From a virus, in IMG/VR virus record IMGVR_UViG_3300027686_000021, positions 1-30,729 of that record: DNA of 30,729 nucleotides. The stretch is one strand, 5' to 3'. Shown one piece after another: positions 11,301 through 18,419 of this stretch. How positions within the stretch are numbered: position 1 is the first letter of the stretch; every line of letters starts with the position of its first letter. The notes below the pieces were generated by a model. That model was not told the origin of the DNA. It saw only the letters and a list, made by a program, of their open reading frames with translations, and did not search any database. A program made the translations under genes and the position numbers.

Positions 11301-11525
11301 AGACAGGGTGACTACCCTGAGTCTAGAGAAATAAAGAAGAAAATGCGGGAGTTCGGTAAGAAACATCCAAGCGCACGAATAACGTACGATTCTTTGAAAC
11401 GGTCTTACAAAGGACACCTACGTACCACGGCTAAGATGCACAATGGCACTACGCTAAGTCCTATGATGAAGTCGGTGTTAGAGGCGGAACGACGAGAGTA
11501 CGATACTTCTAGTTTGTTTGACTAA
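5361..11525 (+). CDS. Giant polyvalent virion protein with zincin-like domain
   Basis: At 2054 aa this is the largest gene in the window; AAGGAG lies before its ATG. Residues about 120-200 form an Ala/Gly-rich hydrophobic segment, then a G-L-V-E-G-A-Q-E-G-A stretch. Residues about 300-480 are acidic and probably disordered. At H935-E936-A937-T938-H939 is an HExxH zinc-protease motif (LLHEATHSAVNKIL), followed by E979 and E983 in a KEFVSEAMSN helix that could supply the third zinc ligand, as in gluzincin-type proteases. The C-terminal region has a hydrophobic segment near residue 1777 (LSSLLIAGIQGMPIYGAVAL), an Asp/Glu cluster, and a fold-like stretch reminiscent of the large polyvalent-protein-associated domains of phage proteins (LPD38-like, from memory). 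The likely role is injection with the DNA, T7 gp16-like, with proteolysis of itself or a host target. The length is at the high end for such proteins. Confidence 0.8.
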   Translation: MPYSVRSEDGYTLNGIPDNLEPNDPQVLAELDKLRAKNAAPQKVAKPRPSRASSRIAEESSGIIGNILKGFGSGATGMLESAALGAATLLEEEAELEARSKIREAFDIDMLKGADQDSIAYKLASGIGSIAALAPAALAGPAALPVAGVVAAGAGAGEASERARAYGATEDERNIAALKGTAIGLTELAPFGRLAKGLSRGANKAFDMPKIDAGVDKVLDLLGPKAVTSINSRIRNVAGTGLVEGAQEGAAAILQNLTEQGYNPEQVLVDTGVLEEAAIGGGAGAILQALADVIGGRRGVRQGTGIEGDSAETAGVEEATLPVTEETDADVIAKSNAEEAEAAIQETEAKVVTEADLEEVTSEEPRLGATETETETEAATVSFNILEEKSANTDVDVTQEVTQRTSQGVSQEDAIAEVNTLVDAKIAEQADAGVLDETRSRDSVPVVKEAPPETEVITTESETVVDGGVDNTEQGATDTAKGESGKPSTLAQAMSTLNGKPVTYQAGSRDSEAEVARKRGKKELTAFEKAEELKVSQEFNRSQSGKAPIMNRAKNVGINYDAEKQNLRKNQKVSAKEADKLVTAKVEAKEKEIVAKQNTINEVLGVSAIEAVPQDSPNYSTDVETITPKLVKELGLTGRNKVFGDKLISAYQETGSPEITRGDLAAVLRQADENTQVVFENAKDTILAREVKKPESQQLDEVAVEKEARKSINGMLSLDNKGKAYVNKHVGQRAKPKEKAPDTTPKTDDVRDKAILKKAGKTIGSEKGDAAGKPLTPQQITERSQEVIDTEGLEQFVEPNLRVAPKDETSDQKVERLRLLAKEDQAFVDQIEDRLAGATAIDLDITLLPKSYINELDGVVTGDIQKLVRKGDLRGALMALSGASTDSRVKKIARVLATAVGAAKVKTADGPDSFVSKDGTLYIAEGPVYIHTLLHEATHSAVNKILDNKGSPATRKLEQLFKEVKPQLDSAYGAKNLKEFVSEAMSNSAFQQKLAGMNPDGSPIGALERFFRIITNFVRVLLGADTKTTGSALDATDQAIISLLATSPDTRGAGSTYANATRDGVKKIIKDLGLIQKGFPAPTPKFKKQFGEDGATWLDSVESLVTKFEALQLLDTQALGDVAEARGFGNLGNLLHKSIQRLRGGMDESDVYVRERVQTVARWAQKNPEKNKTLGQLIYSREYGATIYQVDPTLKEDAAKKKYGSGSDNFMTWKEQRNDWNALGKDGQDTYVYLRDTYRQQYQSMKAIITGRMEEVVGKEEADKLTTSVFDKLFDKNTLDVYFPLVRNGKFKLSYVPKKTGQVTPDRDNYVVEMFENAADRNKAKNEAIALGATGVETVDGNISASDFRKNAPDGGFVNEVLTILQKNGVNSTVQDDVMNLFIDSLPETALAKSLKGRTGIAGYDSDPVAAMRSKAFDIGRQVQRIKYAGNIRAITSEIDKVARKLEVNNPNSGTTSSIAKDMLARADFAVNGAGNKFVEGIVKNINQVAFIYTIGFNASSAIVNLSQLPLVVGPMLGAEFGHIKAGRAMKEATALVKSSGNTLQSYFDMTLNKATGEYEYTLKKGLDPKIEAEFKDLEVLVTMASGRSYLTQSYLADASGLDEGTQTFEFIKKKFGVEASGRVNQGNVGAKILNSVSSLSAIMFNAGEKFNRQVTLLSAYKLSLENVQTREGKKKKEDQLSTTDMQKEASEDALYKSMEYNGGAVLETGSRVSQQGFGRVAFMYKNYGFRMYTTMFKTGKQALELSFAPKKGETAAQKEERIRQRKIAWGKLRAIHLSSLLIAGIQGMPIYGAVALFIDLTMLEDDEDDADTVIRKYFGEGWFKGPAVDALGVDFSKRVRLNSLLFEANRYSRDSSLEESILYHIGGPALSTGKRMERAINDFSEGNIQRGIESALPAGLTNLYRNSPLGRFQQDGAMETRRGDVIYDDLNAGDFFAGMVGFPPTGYTFAQEQSNVEQRINRSVTKERSKLLKEYYVARRQGDYPESREIKKKMREFGKKHPSARITYDSLKRSYKGHLRTTAKMHNGTTLSPMMKSVLEAERREYDTSSLFD

Positions 11526-11560
11526 AAAAACTCCCTGCCGCCTCGGAAACGGACAGGGAG
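11524..11560 (-). terminator. Rho-independent terminator of the minus-strand block
   Basis: The arms CTCCCTG and CAGGGAG (11531-11560, extended by CCG/CGG with one bulged base) form a hairpin. Read on the minus strand it is followed by seven T (11530-11524). It ends leftward transcription just after the 71-aa gene. On the plus strand the same hairpin has no T-run, so it would stop the virion transcript only weakly. Confidence 0.88.
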
Positions 11561-11574
11561 AAAGGGATAAACTG

Positions 11575-11790
11575 CTATAGGGTACGCCAAACACGTATCC
11601 CTAACATATCATCTTGTATTATAACTCTTATTTCTAACTGCCAACACCTACGTTTAAATATATCTTTGCACTGCGCTATAGCTTTCTGAGTGTTTATACA
11701 GGGTACAAAGACTGAGGCTCCTACAACCATACTGCCCCAGTCTATAACTACCTTAACTCCATCAGGGTCAAGGTCATCTAGTTTAAGCAT
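11575..11790 (-). CDS. Small conserved-looking phage protein, unknown function
   Basis: This 71-aa protein starts inside the end of the primase-helicase gene: the ATG overlaps that gene's stop by 8 nt, which implies translational coupling. It is the last gene before the terminator. The sequence (V-V-I-D-W-G-S-M-V-V-G-A-S-V-F-V-P then a helix and a beta strand ending in RVWRT) looks like a compact alpha/beta domain with several Cys and Trp. From memory similar short proteins occur in phage replication blocks, but I cannot name a family. Co-translation with the primase-helicase suggests an accessory replication role; this is inference. Confidence 0.65.
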   Translation of the reverse strand: MLKLDDLDPDGVKVVIDWGSMVVGASVFVPCINTQKAIAQCKDIFKRRCWQLEIRVIIQDDMLGIRVWRTL

Positions 11791-14605
11791 CTACGGGCGT
11801 GTCTACAGACGTTTTAGAGCAGTCTACAGCCAATACTCTCGACGGAGGTAGTTGGGTAGATGTACCCTTAGTTAGCCGCATAGTGACTGTCTTAGCCGCC
11901 ATATGCGAAATCAAATCCGCCTTAAACGAGCTGTAGTTTATATCCTGCTTACCGCACCATGCTTTCAAGGGCTTGGGGGTTAAGTATAGAATCTTTACAT
12001 CCGTCTCGTATCTACCTACCAAACGTACTCTTGGATCAACTTCGGGTATCACTAACTCGTCTAAGCCGTTATCTTGCGGCTTTCGTAGATCATCGGTGCT
12101 ACGTATCTTTAGGATGCTACCCCAGTTCTCGTGCAGGTAGTTGTTTAGCGTCTCTTGCACAGATGAAGTCATATCACTCACGTTCCTTAGATTTTCTTTT
12201 AGCAGTCCTAGTGAGTAGTTCATTAGCGGCTTCGGTAAGTAGGGTAGTAGACCTAGACGATAGGCTATCATAGCGCCAGTAATCGTACAGGCTACACCTG
12301 CTGACCAGAAACGGTTCTCTGCTTTAAGCCCAGCCTCCTTGTCTATAGCTTTCTGTACCTTTCCCAGTAAAGCCCTGACCGCTTCTAGGTTATCTATAAC
12401 GTACTGTATATAGATAATACCCGCATGACCGTACAACACCTCTGCGTTTTGAGCATGGGCATCAGTAAGGTGTTTAGTCTCCGACTCGTTAAACAACTTC
12501 GTAGCCTTAGTCTCCATCATCCTCTGGGCTTCTGCTTTCGGCATAGCCTTAGCTAAACTAACTTTCTCGATGATACTAGTGTTACCTGTTGTTACCGTTA
12601 GAAGGCTCCAAGGCTCACCCCTAGCACGTTCTATGTTACCTCCACCAGCCATACGGTTCTTCTGCCTACCTCCAGATAGTTGATAGATCATGTCAGAAAG
12701 TTCGTCTGCTTTGGCGTTAGTCATCTCATCAATGTACAAAGGCAAGTTATGGTACACCTCCCCGCGTAACATCCTAGAGTTTTGAGTGTCGTTCTTCTCT
12801 ATCACCAACTCTTTTGGCTTGCCCCACACCGAAGCCGCTACGTACATAGCTGTCGTTTTGCCTAAACCAGACTCTGTACTGTGTACATGAAAGCCCGAAC
12901 AAGCTATTGGGGACAGAGCCATAAGAGGAGAGCCGAAACTTGTAGCTACAATGTATTGGTGTAGTTCAAAGCCATCACGGTTATAGAAGCCAACCATCTC
13001 CTTCCACTCTTCCATAGTGCCGCTTGGCTCAAAGGCATGAAACAAGTCTCTGGTTGGCGTAGATGGAGGGTTAGACTCTATGCGATCTGCAAATATTTCT
13101 TTATCCCCAAGCACGAAAGACTCAAAGTCATCACCTGTCCAACCGAACTGCCTACGTGCGTGTTGAGTAGCGGTGGTTGCCTGTAACTCGTTAACCCACC
13201 TAGTCGTGTAATTCATAATGTCATCCATTTTAGTAACAGCTACACCGTGTAAAGCCATCTGTTTGCGAAACTCCTCTCTAGAAGTTACAGCGGTTAGAGG
13301 TACAGTAAACTCTCTGACCCCGTCCACAGGCAGATGAAGACGCATAACTATACCCTCACCGGATTCAACGTCCTGTATACGTTTAACTACATACAAGTCG
13401 TTATGGTAGATAAGTTTTTCATCCATATCCCCATCGTCGTTCTTAGTGCGTATGTATACACCACCCGTAGCACCTCGGAAGTAGGGTTTAGGGTAAGGAG
13501 GTATAACGTATGTAGTACTAACACCGGAGTCTTTCTCCATAGAAACTACGTTATCTTCTTCTTCCGCTTCCTTAACACGTTGTCCTAGTACTATAGGAGA
13601 ACCTATCTTACCCCAGTGTTTACAGTCTGTGCATACGTCAGGTCTGTTATCGTTGAACGTATCGCACCTGTGAACATGTTTTGTTGTGTCATACTTACTA
13701 TCTGTTTCTGCGGGATCGTAGTCATCGTACCCCCGTGATATTTTATGTGCGCCTTCTCTACCACCATCTACACAGTGTTTTATGATAGACACAGCGTCAA
13801 ACCACAAGGGTTCGCTAATCTCGTTAGGGTTCTTGAGTACGTGCGCTATCTGAGCACAGCCATCTCCCCGACTAGTCTTGGCGATAATATCCTTAAAGTA
13901 GTTCTCTTTGTTTTTGTACAGCCCTTGCACCACCGCACTAAACTCTTCTATAGGCGAGGGAGCTGGTATCGGGTCATAACCTAGTAGTTCAGAGAAATCA
14001 TCGAAGTTAACCAAGTCCTGCTCTGTATTACCAAAGTACCCAACTTTAGAGGGGGGATCAGTTTTGTGATTATGCGTAGAAGGTATACGTAGTATCCTAG
14101 CCGCATCTGACGTTACTGCGTGGTCGCATATAAGCCCGTGGGTCTTAGTTAAAGCCTTTAGGCGTACAGCTACAGGGAACCAATCGTCATACGTCACAGG
14201 TTCAGACAGGTGCCAGTAGACATGTATACCGCGACCTGAGTTAACAAGTATAGGTATGGGCAGACTAAGGGTCTTACAGAACTCTTGTAGCGCGACTACC
14301 GCCTTTTCCTGAGTAAGGTACCCTTTATCTTCATCGACTTTAGTTTCACCGCAATCGATGTCAAAGAACAACGACTGTAGTTTATGTACGTTAGAAACCT
14401 TCCGCGAGGTAGGCTCTTTAAATGTTGCTAAGGCAAAGTAACAGTCGTATCCATCTGCATCTAGTTCGTGCGCTTTGTCTATCATCTGGTCTATAGAAGA
14501 CACCAACTTCTGATATGGTGCCCCGCCAGCTTTTTTGTTATGCGCCCAAATGCAGTATAAACCGCTATCAGCTAAAGCCCTTTGCAAAAATGATTTAGTA
14601 TTCAT
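11783..14605 (-). CDS. AEP-type primase fused to DUF927 helicase-like ATPase
   Basis: This 940-aa protein has two parts. The N-terminal third has features of the archaeo-eukaryotic primase superfamily (RepB/PrimPol-like): FFDID with D82 and D84 as likely metal ligands, SGRGIHVYW with H128, and AARILRIPSTHNHK. A Cys/His cluster (HRC...C-T-D-C-K-H) near residues 310-330 may bind zinc. The C-terminal part matches DUF927: Walker A SGLGKTT with K583, a Walker B-like LYIDEM, and YQLSGGRQKNRM. Together they would unwind DNA and lay primers at the fork for the PolA enzyme encoded upstream in the same block. The RBS is weak and the leader contains a 16-bp palindrome. The absence of a separate primase or DnaB-type helicase gene in the window fits this fusion covering both jobs. 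Confidence 0.87.
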   Translation of the reverse strand: MNTKSFLQRALADSGLYCIWAHNKKAGGAPYQKLVSSIDQMIDKAHELDADGYDCYFALATFKEPTSRKVSNVHKLQSLFFDIDCGETKVDEDKGYLTQEKAVVALQEFCKTLSLPIPILVNSGRGIHVYWHLSEPVTYDDWFPVAVRLKALTKTHGLICDHAVTSDAARILRIPSTHNHKTDPPSKVGYFGNTEQDLVNFDDFSELLGYDPIPAPSPIEEFSAVVQGLYKNKENYFKDIIAKTSRGDGCAQIAHVLKNPNEISEPLWFDAVSIIKHCVDGGREGAHKISRGYDDYDPAETDSKYDTTKHVHRCDTFNDNRPDVCTDCKHWGKIGSPIVLGQRVKEAEEEDNVVSMEKDSGVSTTYVIPPYPKPYFRGATGGVYIRTKNDDGDMDEKLIYHNDLYVVKRIQDVESGEGIVMRLHLPVDGVREFTVPLTAVTSREEFRKQMALHGVAVTKMDDIMNYTTRWVNELQATTATQHARRQFGWTGDDFESFVLGDKEIFADRIESNPPSTPTRDLFHAFEPSGTMEEWKEMVGFYNRDGFELHQYIVATSFGSPLMALSPIACSGFHVHSTESGLGKTTAMYVAASVWGKPKELVIEKNDTQNSRMLRGEVYHNLPLYIDEMTNAKADELSDMIYQLSGGRQKNRMAGGGNIERARGEPWSLLTVTTGNTSIIEKVSLAKAMPKAEAQRMMETKATKLFNESETKHLTDAHAQNAEVLYGHAGIIYIQYVIDNLEAVRALLGKVQKAIDKEAGLKAENRFWSAGVACTITGAMIAYRLGLLPYLPKPLMNYSLGLLKENLRNVSDMTSSVQETLNNYLHENWGSILKIRSTDDLRKPQDNGLDELVIPEVDPRVRLVGRYETDVKILYLTPKPLKAWCGKQDINYSSFKADLISHMAAKTVTMRLTKGTSTQLPPSRVLAVDCSKTSVDTPVDA

Positions 14606-14632
14606 ATCCGCATCCGAGAGGTAAGGTAGCAG

Positions 14633-14648
14633 GGGTGCATATGCACCC
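14633..14648. promoter_or_regulatory. Perfect 16-bp palindrome in primase leader
   Basis: GGGTGCATATGCACCC is a perfect inverted repeat in the 94-nt gap between the SSB gene and the primase-helicase start, 28 nt before that ATG. It could be an operator or an RNA hairpin controlling primase translation. No T-run follows on the minus strand, so it is not a standard terminator. The rest of the gap shows no gene. Confidence 0.55.
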
Positions 14649-14699
14649 TCTTCGGTGTATTAGTTACGCCTAGCTACAGGTTATTAGAGGGGGGAGGTT

Positions 14700-15443
14700 T
14701 TACCCGTCCCAATTATCCACGATAGATGCTAAGTCTTTGTCTTCTTCTTTTGGTGCTACGGACTTCTTCTTAGCTGTTTTCTTAGGTTGCTCTATAGGAG
14801 CTTCTTCCAGTGTATCATCACCGAACAAGTCATCAGATACTACAACAGGTTTTTGGTCAGCATTAACTTGTGCTGAAGCTACGTTAGCGGTAACGGTTTC
14901 AAATGGGTTACCACTATCCATCTCAAATCCATCTGCTACAACACCGAACGGTGAGGCGGCTTCCATAGGTAGGTACTTGATAACCTGTACAGCACGTAAG
15001 CGAACAGATACACCTGCGTCACGCATATTGTAAGGGTAGAAAGTAACAGCTACGTTAGCAGTACTGCCTGTGGTTAGCTTAAAGTCTTCTGGTAACTCTT
15101 TACTCTTAGCATCGAACTGCTTCGGAGGATTAGTAGCGTCCTTGCCGTAGGAGGCTTTCAGTACAGCTTTACCTACGAAGGTACCACTTTCTTCTTTTTC
15201 AAAGGGAAAATCAATCTTCTCAGGCCATCCTTTCTCTTTGGCTTTAATATAAGCGTCAGACATTTGCCCATACAGAGCCTTGGCCTGATCCTTGCTCATA
15301 CGAAACTTAGTCTCGTACTTAGCGCCATCCTCAAATGCATCACAGGGTACGCTCTTACCGTTCTCACCTGCGGAAGCATCATACCGATAAGGCTGGTTGA
15401 TACGAGGGTAAAGTATTTCTACGTTTTCAATTATATAACTCAT
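14700..15443 (-). CDS. Single-stranded DNA-binding protein, T7 gp2.5/DUF2815-like
   Basis: This 247-aa protein has the design of phage SSBs: a beta-rich OB-fold-sized body (residues 1-160), a low-complexity linker and an acidic tail ending in DLASIVDNWDG, the type of tail that recruits polymerase and primase. YETKFRMSKDQAKALY and TGSTANVAVTFYPY in the body match my memory of the DUF2815-type family. It would coat single strands and recruit partners during replication and recombination. A run of Lys (about 222-235) precedes the acidic tail. The start is an ATG 1 nt after the upstream stop, with AAGGAA inside the end of the previous gene. It shares an SPFxVV...GFE motif (164-175) with the 222-aa neighbour. 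Confidence 0.82.
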   Translation of the reverse strand: MSYIIENVEILYPRINQPYRYDASAGENGKSVPCDAFEDGAKYETKFRMSKDQAKALYGQMSDAYIKAKEKGWPEKIDFPFEKEESGTFVGKAVLKASYGKDATNPPKQFDAKSKELPEDFKLTTGSTANVAVTFYPYNMRDAGVSVRLRAVQVIKYLPMEAASPFGVVADGFEMDSGNPFETVTANVASAQVNADQKPVVVSDDLFGDDTLEEAPIEQPKKTAKKKSVAPKEEDKDLASIVDNWDG

Positions 15444-15444
15444 G

Positions 15445-16113
15445 CTACATTCCTTTCTTGGTTGCGTTTAATTCAAAACCTTCTACTACTGCGAATGGAG
15501 ACTTAGGTTCCGCAGATACATCTAAGCTAATAGCCTTGAGTGTATCGGGGTGGTTCTTCAACTCTGAAACCTTTTCTGCCTCGCCTTCATACAGATACCG
15601 TATCGGTCTAAAATAAAGTTTAGGGATCGGACTATCTTCATCAAAATACACCCGCGTTACTAAACGGGTTGCTACCCAACCTCTGCTAGACAGAAACTTA
15701 ACATAGTCTTGCATCGGCAAGTGTACACCGTTACCTCTACCATATATCGAAGTAGCGGGTAACTGTAGTTGGATTACCTTATCTAGCTCATCTGTAAATA
15801 CTACAGCTAGACGTTGGGCAAACCTACAAGCACGTCCGCGATTACTCCCTGACCCACGTATGTTCTGTGGGCAATCCATACAACGGGCGGCTTGCTTGCT
15901 CTCTTGTGGTACATCTTCAGACGGTCTTTGCGTATCCGCTGACCAGCACGTAGGTGCTGATGATCTGTTGGGGTCGTAAGCATTTTCAAAATATGACCTT
16001 GAGATCGGGGCCGCGTTGACCACTACAATGTCCACAGAGGAACCTTCTATGGTAACGGATTCCAAATTATCCACAAGAGAAAACTTCCTACCATATAAAC
16101 TAATTCTTCGCAC
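15445..16113 (-). CDS. Possible SSB paralogue with a Cys cluster
   Basis: This 222-aa protein begins at GTG (16113-16111); no ATG in frame fits, and GAGGA lies about 9 nt before the GTG. Its four Cys (C56, C78, C81, C96) in an Arg/Asn/Ser-rich segment look like a zinc knuckle. The rest is beta-rich. Its C-terminus, SPFAVVEGFEL (205-215), closely resembles SPFGVVADGFEM in the SSB encoded next to it, each following a final beta strand. This suggests a diverged OB-fold duplicate or a shared binding motif. It could bind DNA in recombination or replication. I know no named family for it, and the paralogy is inferred from one motif plus adjacency. Confidence 0.68.
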   Translation of the reverse strand: MRRISLYGRKFSLVDNLESVTIEGSSVDIVVVNAAPISRSYFENAYDPNRSSAPTCWSADTQRPSEDVPQESKQAARCMDCPQNIRGSGSNRGRACRFAQRLAVVFTDELDKVIQLQLPATSIYGRGNGVHLPMQDYVKFLSSRGWVATRLVTRVYFDEDSPIPKLYFRPIRYLYEGEAEKVSELKNHPDTLKAISLDVSAEPKSPFAVVEGFELNATKKGM

Positions 16114-16114
16114 A

Positions 16115-16438
16115 TTACATGTCCTCGTCGAATAGTTCTTCTATATCAACGGACTCAACTACCGCTTTTGAATCCTTTTCCTGTACATGTTTAGCTACCC
16201 TAATCTCTGCCACCTCTTGTGCATTCTTAGGCTTTGCAGAGTTACCAGATACTGCTGACCCGTTAGATAGCAAGGCGCTAGTGACATCTGAGAGTTTAAA
16301 CCTGTACGTGTTACCTGCCTTAATAAAGGCGCTTCGGGGTATATGCCCCTTGCGTATCCATAGCCGTATGGTTGTTACCGATACTGAAAAGTGCTCGGCT
16401 AGAACCTCTATGGGCACAAAAACTTCTGCATCACTCAT
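16115..16438 (-). CDS. MerR/excisionase-type helix-turn-helix protein
   Basis: This 107-aa protein carries a winged-helix DNA-binding domain in residues 7-57: VPIEVLAEHFSVSVTTIRLWIRKG is a typical MerR/Xis-like helix-turn-helix, followed by a short wing (RFKLSDV). The C-terminal half is charged and probably disordered, ending in an acidic EELFDEDM tail like that of the SSB. The start overlaps the upstream stop (TAATG) with GAGGA 7 nt before. It may be a transcription regulator of the block or an architectural DNA-binding protein at the origin. No integrase gene is visible here, so an excisionase role is not supported. Confidence 0.78.
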   Translation of the reverse strand: MSDAEVFVPIEVLAEHFSVSVTTIRLWIRKGHIPRSAFIKAGNTYRFKLSDVTSALLSNGSAVSGNSAKPKNAQEVAEIRVAKHVQEKDSKAVVESVDIEELFDEDM

Positions 16439-16833
16439 TATTTTTTCCTCACCGCTACTGCGTATTCTGAATCTACATTAAGACCTCTTGGTACAAGGTC
16501 GGGATTATCTTCTAAAAACTGCCGGACATTACCTTGGTTAAGACGCTTGTCGAAGAACTCAGGTACATCATGCTCTTTAACAAACTTATACATAGACTCC
16601 CAATCGCTAGTCCAGTACCTAGTCTTAACTGACCTATAGAATAGACCTGCGGAAGTCTTGACACTCTCTACGCCTTGCTCCTCGCAGTATGTGAGAAGTG
16701 CCGATTTAACCTTCTCTAGTTGAGTTATAAGTACTTCGTCCTTCTCTTTAAACTCTGATGTCAACTCTACTCTCTTAGCCTTGATCTTCAAGTAAGTCTC
16801 AGTCAACTTCTCGGCGGTTACGTTACCACTCAT
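16438..16833 (-). CDS. Conserved-looking phage protein, unknown (Gam-like size)
   Basis: In this 131-aa protein a helical N-terminal half (coiled coil, Lys/Glu-rich, about residues 5-55) is followed by a compact domain with SVKTSAGLFYRSVKTRYW and a C-terminal LNQGNVRQFLEDNPDLVPRG stretch. From memory this combination recurs in marine phage replication blocks, without a known function; the layout of coiled coil plus small domain recalls phage Gam-type DNA-end protectors, but that is a guess. AGGAAG lies before the ATG. It is the first gene after a candidate promoter at 16863-16891. Confidence 0.65.
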   Translation of the reverse strand: MSGNVTAEKLTETYLKIKAKRVELTSEFKEKDEVLITQLEKVKSALLTYCEEQGVESVKTSAGLFYRSVKTRYWTSDWESMYKFVKEHDVPEFFDKRLNQGNVRQFLEDNPDLVPRGLNVDSEYAVAVRKK

Positions 16834-16862
16834 AACTTCTTCCTTTTATTGACGGGATGTTC

Positions 16863-16891
16863 ACTTTAATGGCTCTTTATGCCCTAGTCAA
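16863..16891 (-). promoter_or_regulatory. Candidate sigma70 promoter
   Basis: On the minus strand TTGACT and TAAAGT are separated by 17 nt. The -35 box overlaps the stop of the helicase gene and the start point would fall about 20 nt before the 131-aa gene. It would give the HTH/SSB/primase group its own transcript. Confidence 0.5.
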
Positions 16892-18419
16892 GTATTTCTT
16901 TATAGAGATCGATCATTTTTGTGTGAACGTCTATTCTACTATCTAATAGTGTGTAAACACGTTTCTCTACGTTCGATCCTTGTAACTGTACGATGGTACA
17001 TTTCTGGTCTTGTCCTGATCTATGTACACGGGCGTTTGCTTGAGCATAGGTTTCTAGAGAACTAGTCGGCCCCCACCATACCACCGTATTCGCCGCAGTT
17101 AGTGTTACCCCATGCGCTGCTGATTGAGGTTGGATAACTAACACTTTGGGGTCGTCTTGCTCTTGGAACTGTTTAAATATCTTGGTACGGTTGGGTGCGC
17201 TAACGTCCCCACGAATTACCTCTGTAGATATTTTATCTTCTCGTAACTTGTTTGTGAGTATGTCTATCGTATGTTTGAACGGAACGAAAACTAATACCTT
17301 CTTACTAGACTCATCAATTACTTCTCGTAATACCTTATATCTATGCTTTATATCAAACTCTAAAGCATCCCCTTCGTCGGTATACACGGCACCACTGGAA
17401 ATCTGTAGTAACTTGTTCATGTTAACAGCGGCATTGACAGCGGTTATCTGTTCGCCCGCCGCCTGCATAACCATCTTATTCTTTAGTTCGGTGTAGTACT
17501 TCTTTTGCTGACGTGTTAACTCTACCTCACGTTTCACATACACCATTGGGGGTAAGTCTAGGCACTCGTCTTTTGTAAATCTTATAGCAGGTTGCAGTGC
17601 GTTATATACTGTATCTGTAGCTGTATCCTTAGCCACCCACTTAAAATTAGTTACCTTACGCATCACTTGGTCGCGGAAAGAACTAAAGAACTTAGGCACA
17701 CTGTGGGGATTAATTAGTTTAGCTAACCCGTACGCGTCTAGGGGACTCTGTGCCGCAGGTGTACCCGTCATCATCCATAGCCATGTGTCTGGTTTAAGTA
17801 ACCTGTTTAGGGTCTTCCACCTAGTAGTTTGGGGGTTCTTATAGTGAGTAGCTTCATCCACAATTACTAAGTCGAACCCACCGTTAGCTATGGTATCTTC
17901 TACAATAGCCAGCCCGTCATAATTTATTACTACATACTCCGCGCCGTTATCTATTATCTTTCTGCGTTTGGCGGCTGACCCGTAGGCCACGTCCACTGTC
18001 CTGTGCATGGCAAACCTAAATAAATCGTCACGCCACGCGGAATCCATTATAGATAGAGGGCATATGATTAGTACTCGGTTAATCTTCCCCACATTAAGTA
18101 AGTAGTCTGATGCCCATATAGCAGAGGCTGTCTTACCTGTACCTTGTTCGTTAAAACAAAAAGATTTCCTGTGTAGGGTCATAAAAGCCGCAGTAGTCTT
18201 TTGGTGATCGAAGGGAGTGTACTGCCCCGTCCACTCGTACTTACCCTCGATGGGGGAAGGTGCCTTGATGTTAAGGTTTCGGAGTACATGGGTTTCTTCT
18301 ATGCCCCAGTTAACTAAGACTTGGTTGTCCGCTAACTCCTTGCTCTTTGGAATTACCGTAGTCACTTGACTAGGGTTGCGAAGACGTAACAATAACGCCC
18401 TGTTGTCTACTATCTGCAT
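16884..18419 (-). CDS. SNF2-type superfamily 2 helicase/ATPase
   Basis: This 511-aa protein has the ordered SF2 motifs: Q/I region FDHQKTTAAFM, Walker A EQGTGKTAS (K96), motif II VDEATHYKN (D188-E189-A190-T191), motif III MMTGTPAAQSP, and in the second RecA lobe VLVIQPQSAAHGVTL and ANARVHRSGQ (motif VI). Motif VI with HRxGQ is typical of SNF2-like translocases. It would move along double-stranded DNA using ATP, perhaps remodelling protein-DNA complexes or aiding recombination. It has no extra DNA-binding or nuclease domain, so it is the compact form common in phages. DEAT instead of DEAH is a small deviation. A 400-nt non-coding stretch lies upstream, so it likely begins its own transcript. 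Confidence 0.9.
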   Translation of the reverse strand: MQIVDNRALLLRLRNPSQVTTVIPKSKELADNQVLVNWGIEETHVLRNLNIKAPSPIEGKYEWTGQYTPFDHQKTTAAFMTLHRKSFCFNEQGTGKTASAIWASDYLLNVGKINRVLIICPLSIMDSAWRDDLFRFAMHRTVDVAYGSAAKRRKIIDNGAEYVVINYDGLAIVEDTIANGGFDLVIVDEATHYKNPQTTRWKTLNRLLKPDTWLWMMTGTPAAQSPLDAYGLAKLINPHSVPKFFSSFRDQVMRKVTNFKWVAKDTATDTVYNALQPAIRFTKDECLDLPPMVYVKREVELTRQQKKYYTELKNKMVMQAAGEQITAVNAAVNMNKLLQISSGAVYTDEGDALEFDIKHRYKVLREVIDESSKKVLVFVPFKHTIDILTNKLREDKISTEVIRGDVSAPNRTKIFKQFQEQDDPKVLVIQPQSAAHGVTLTAANTVVWWGPTSSLETYAQANARVHRSGQDQKCTIVQLQGSNVEKRVYTLLDSRIDVHTKMIDLYKEILD

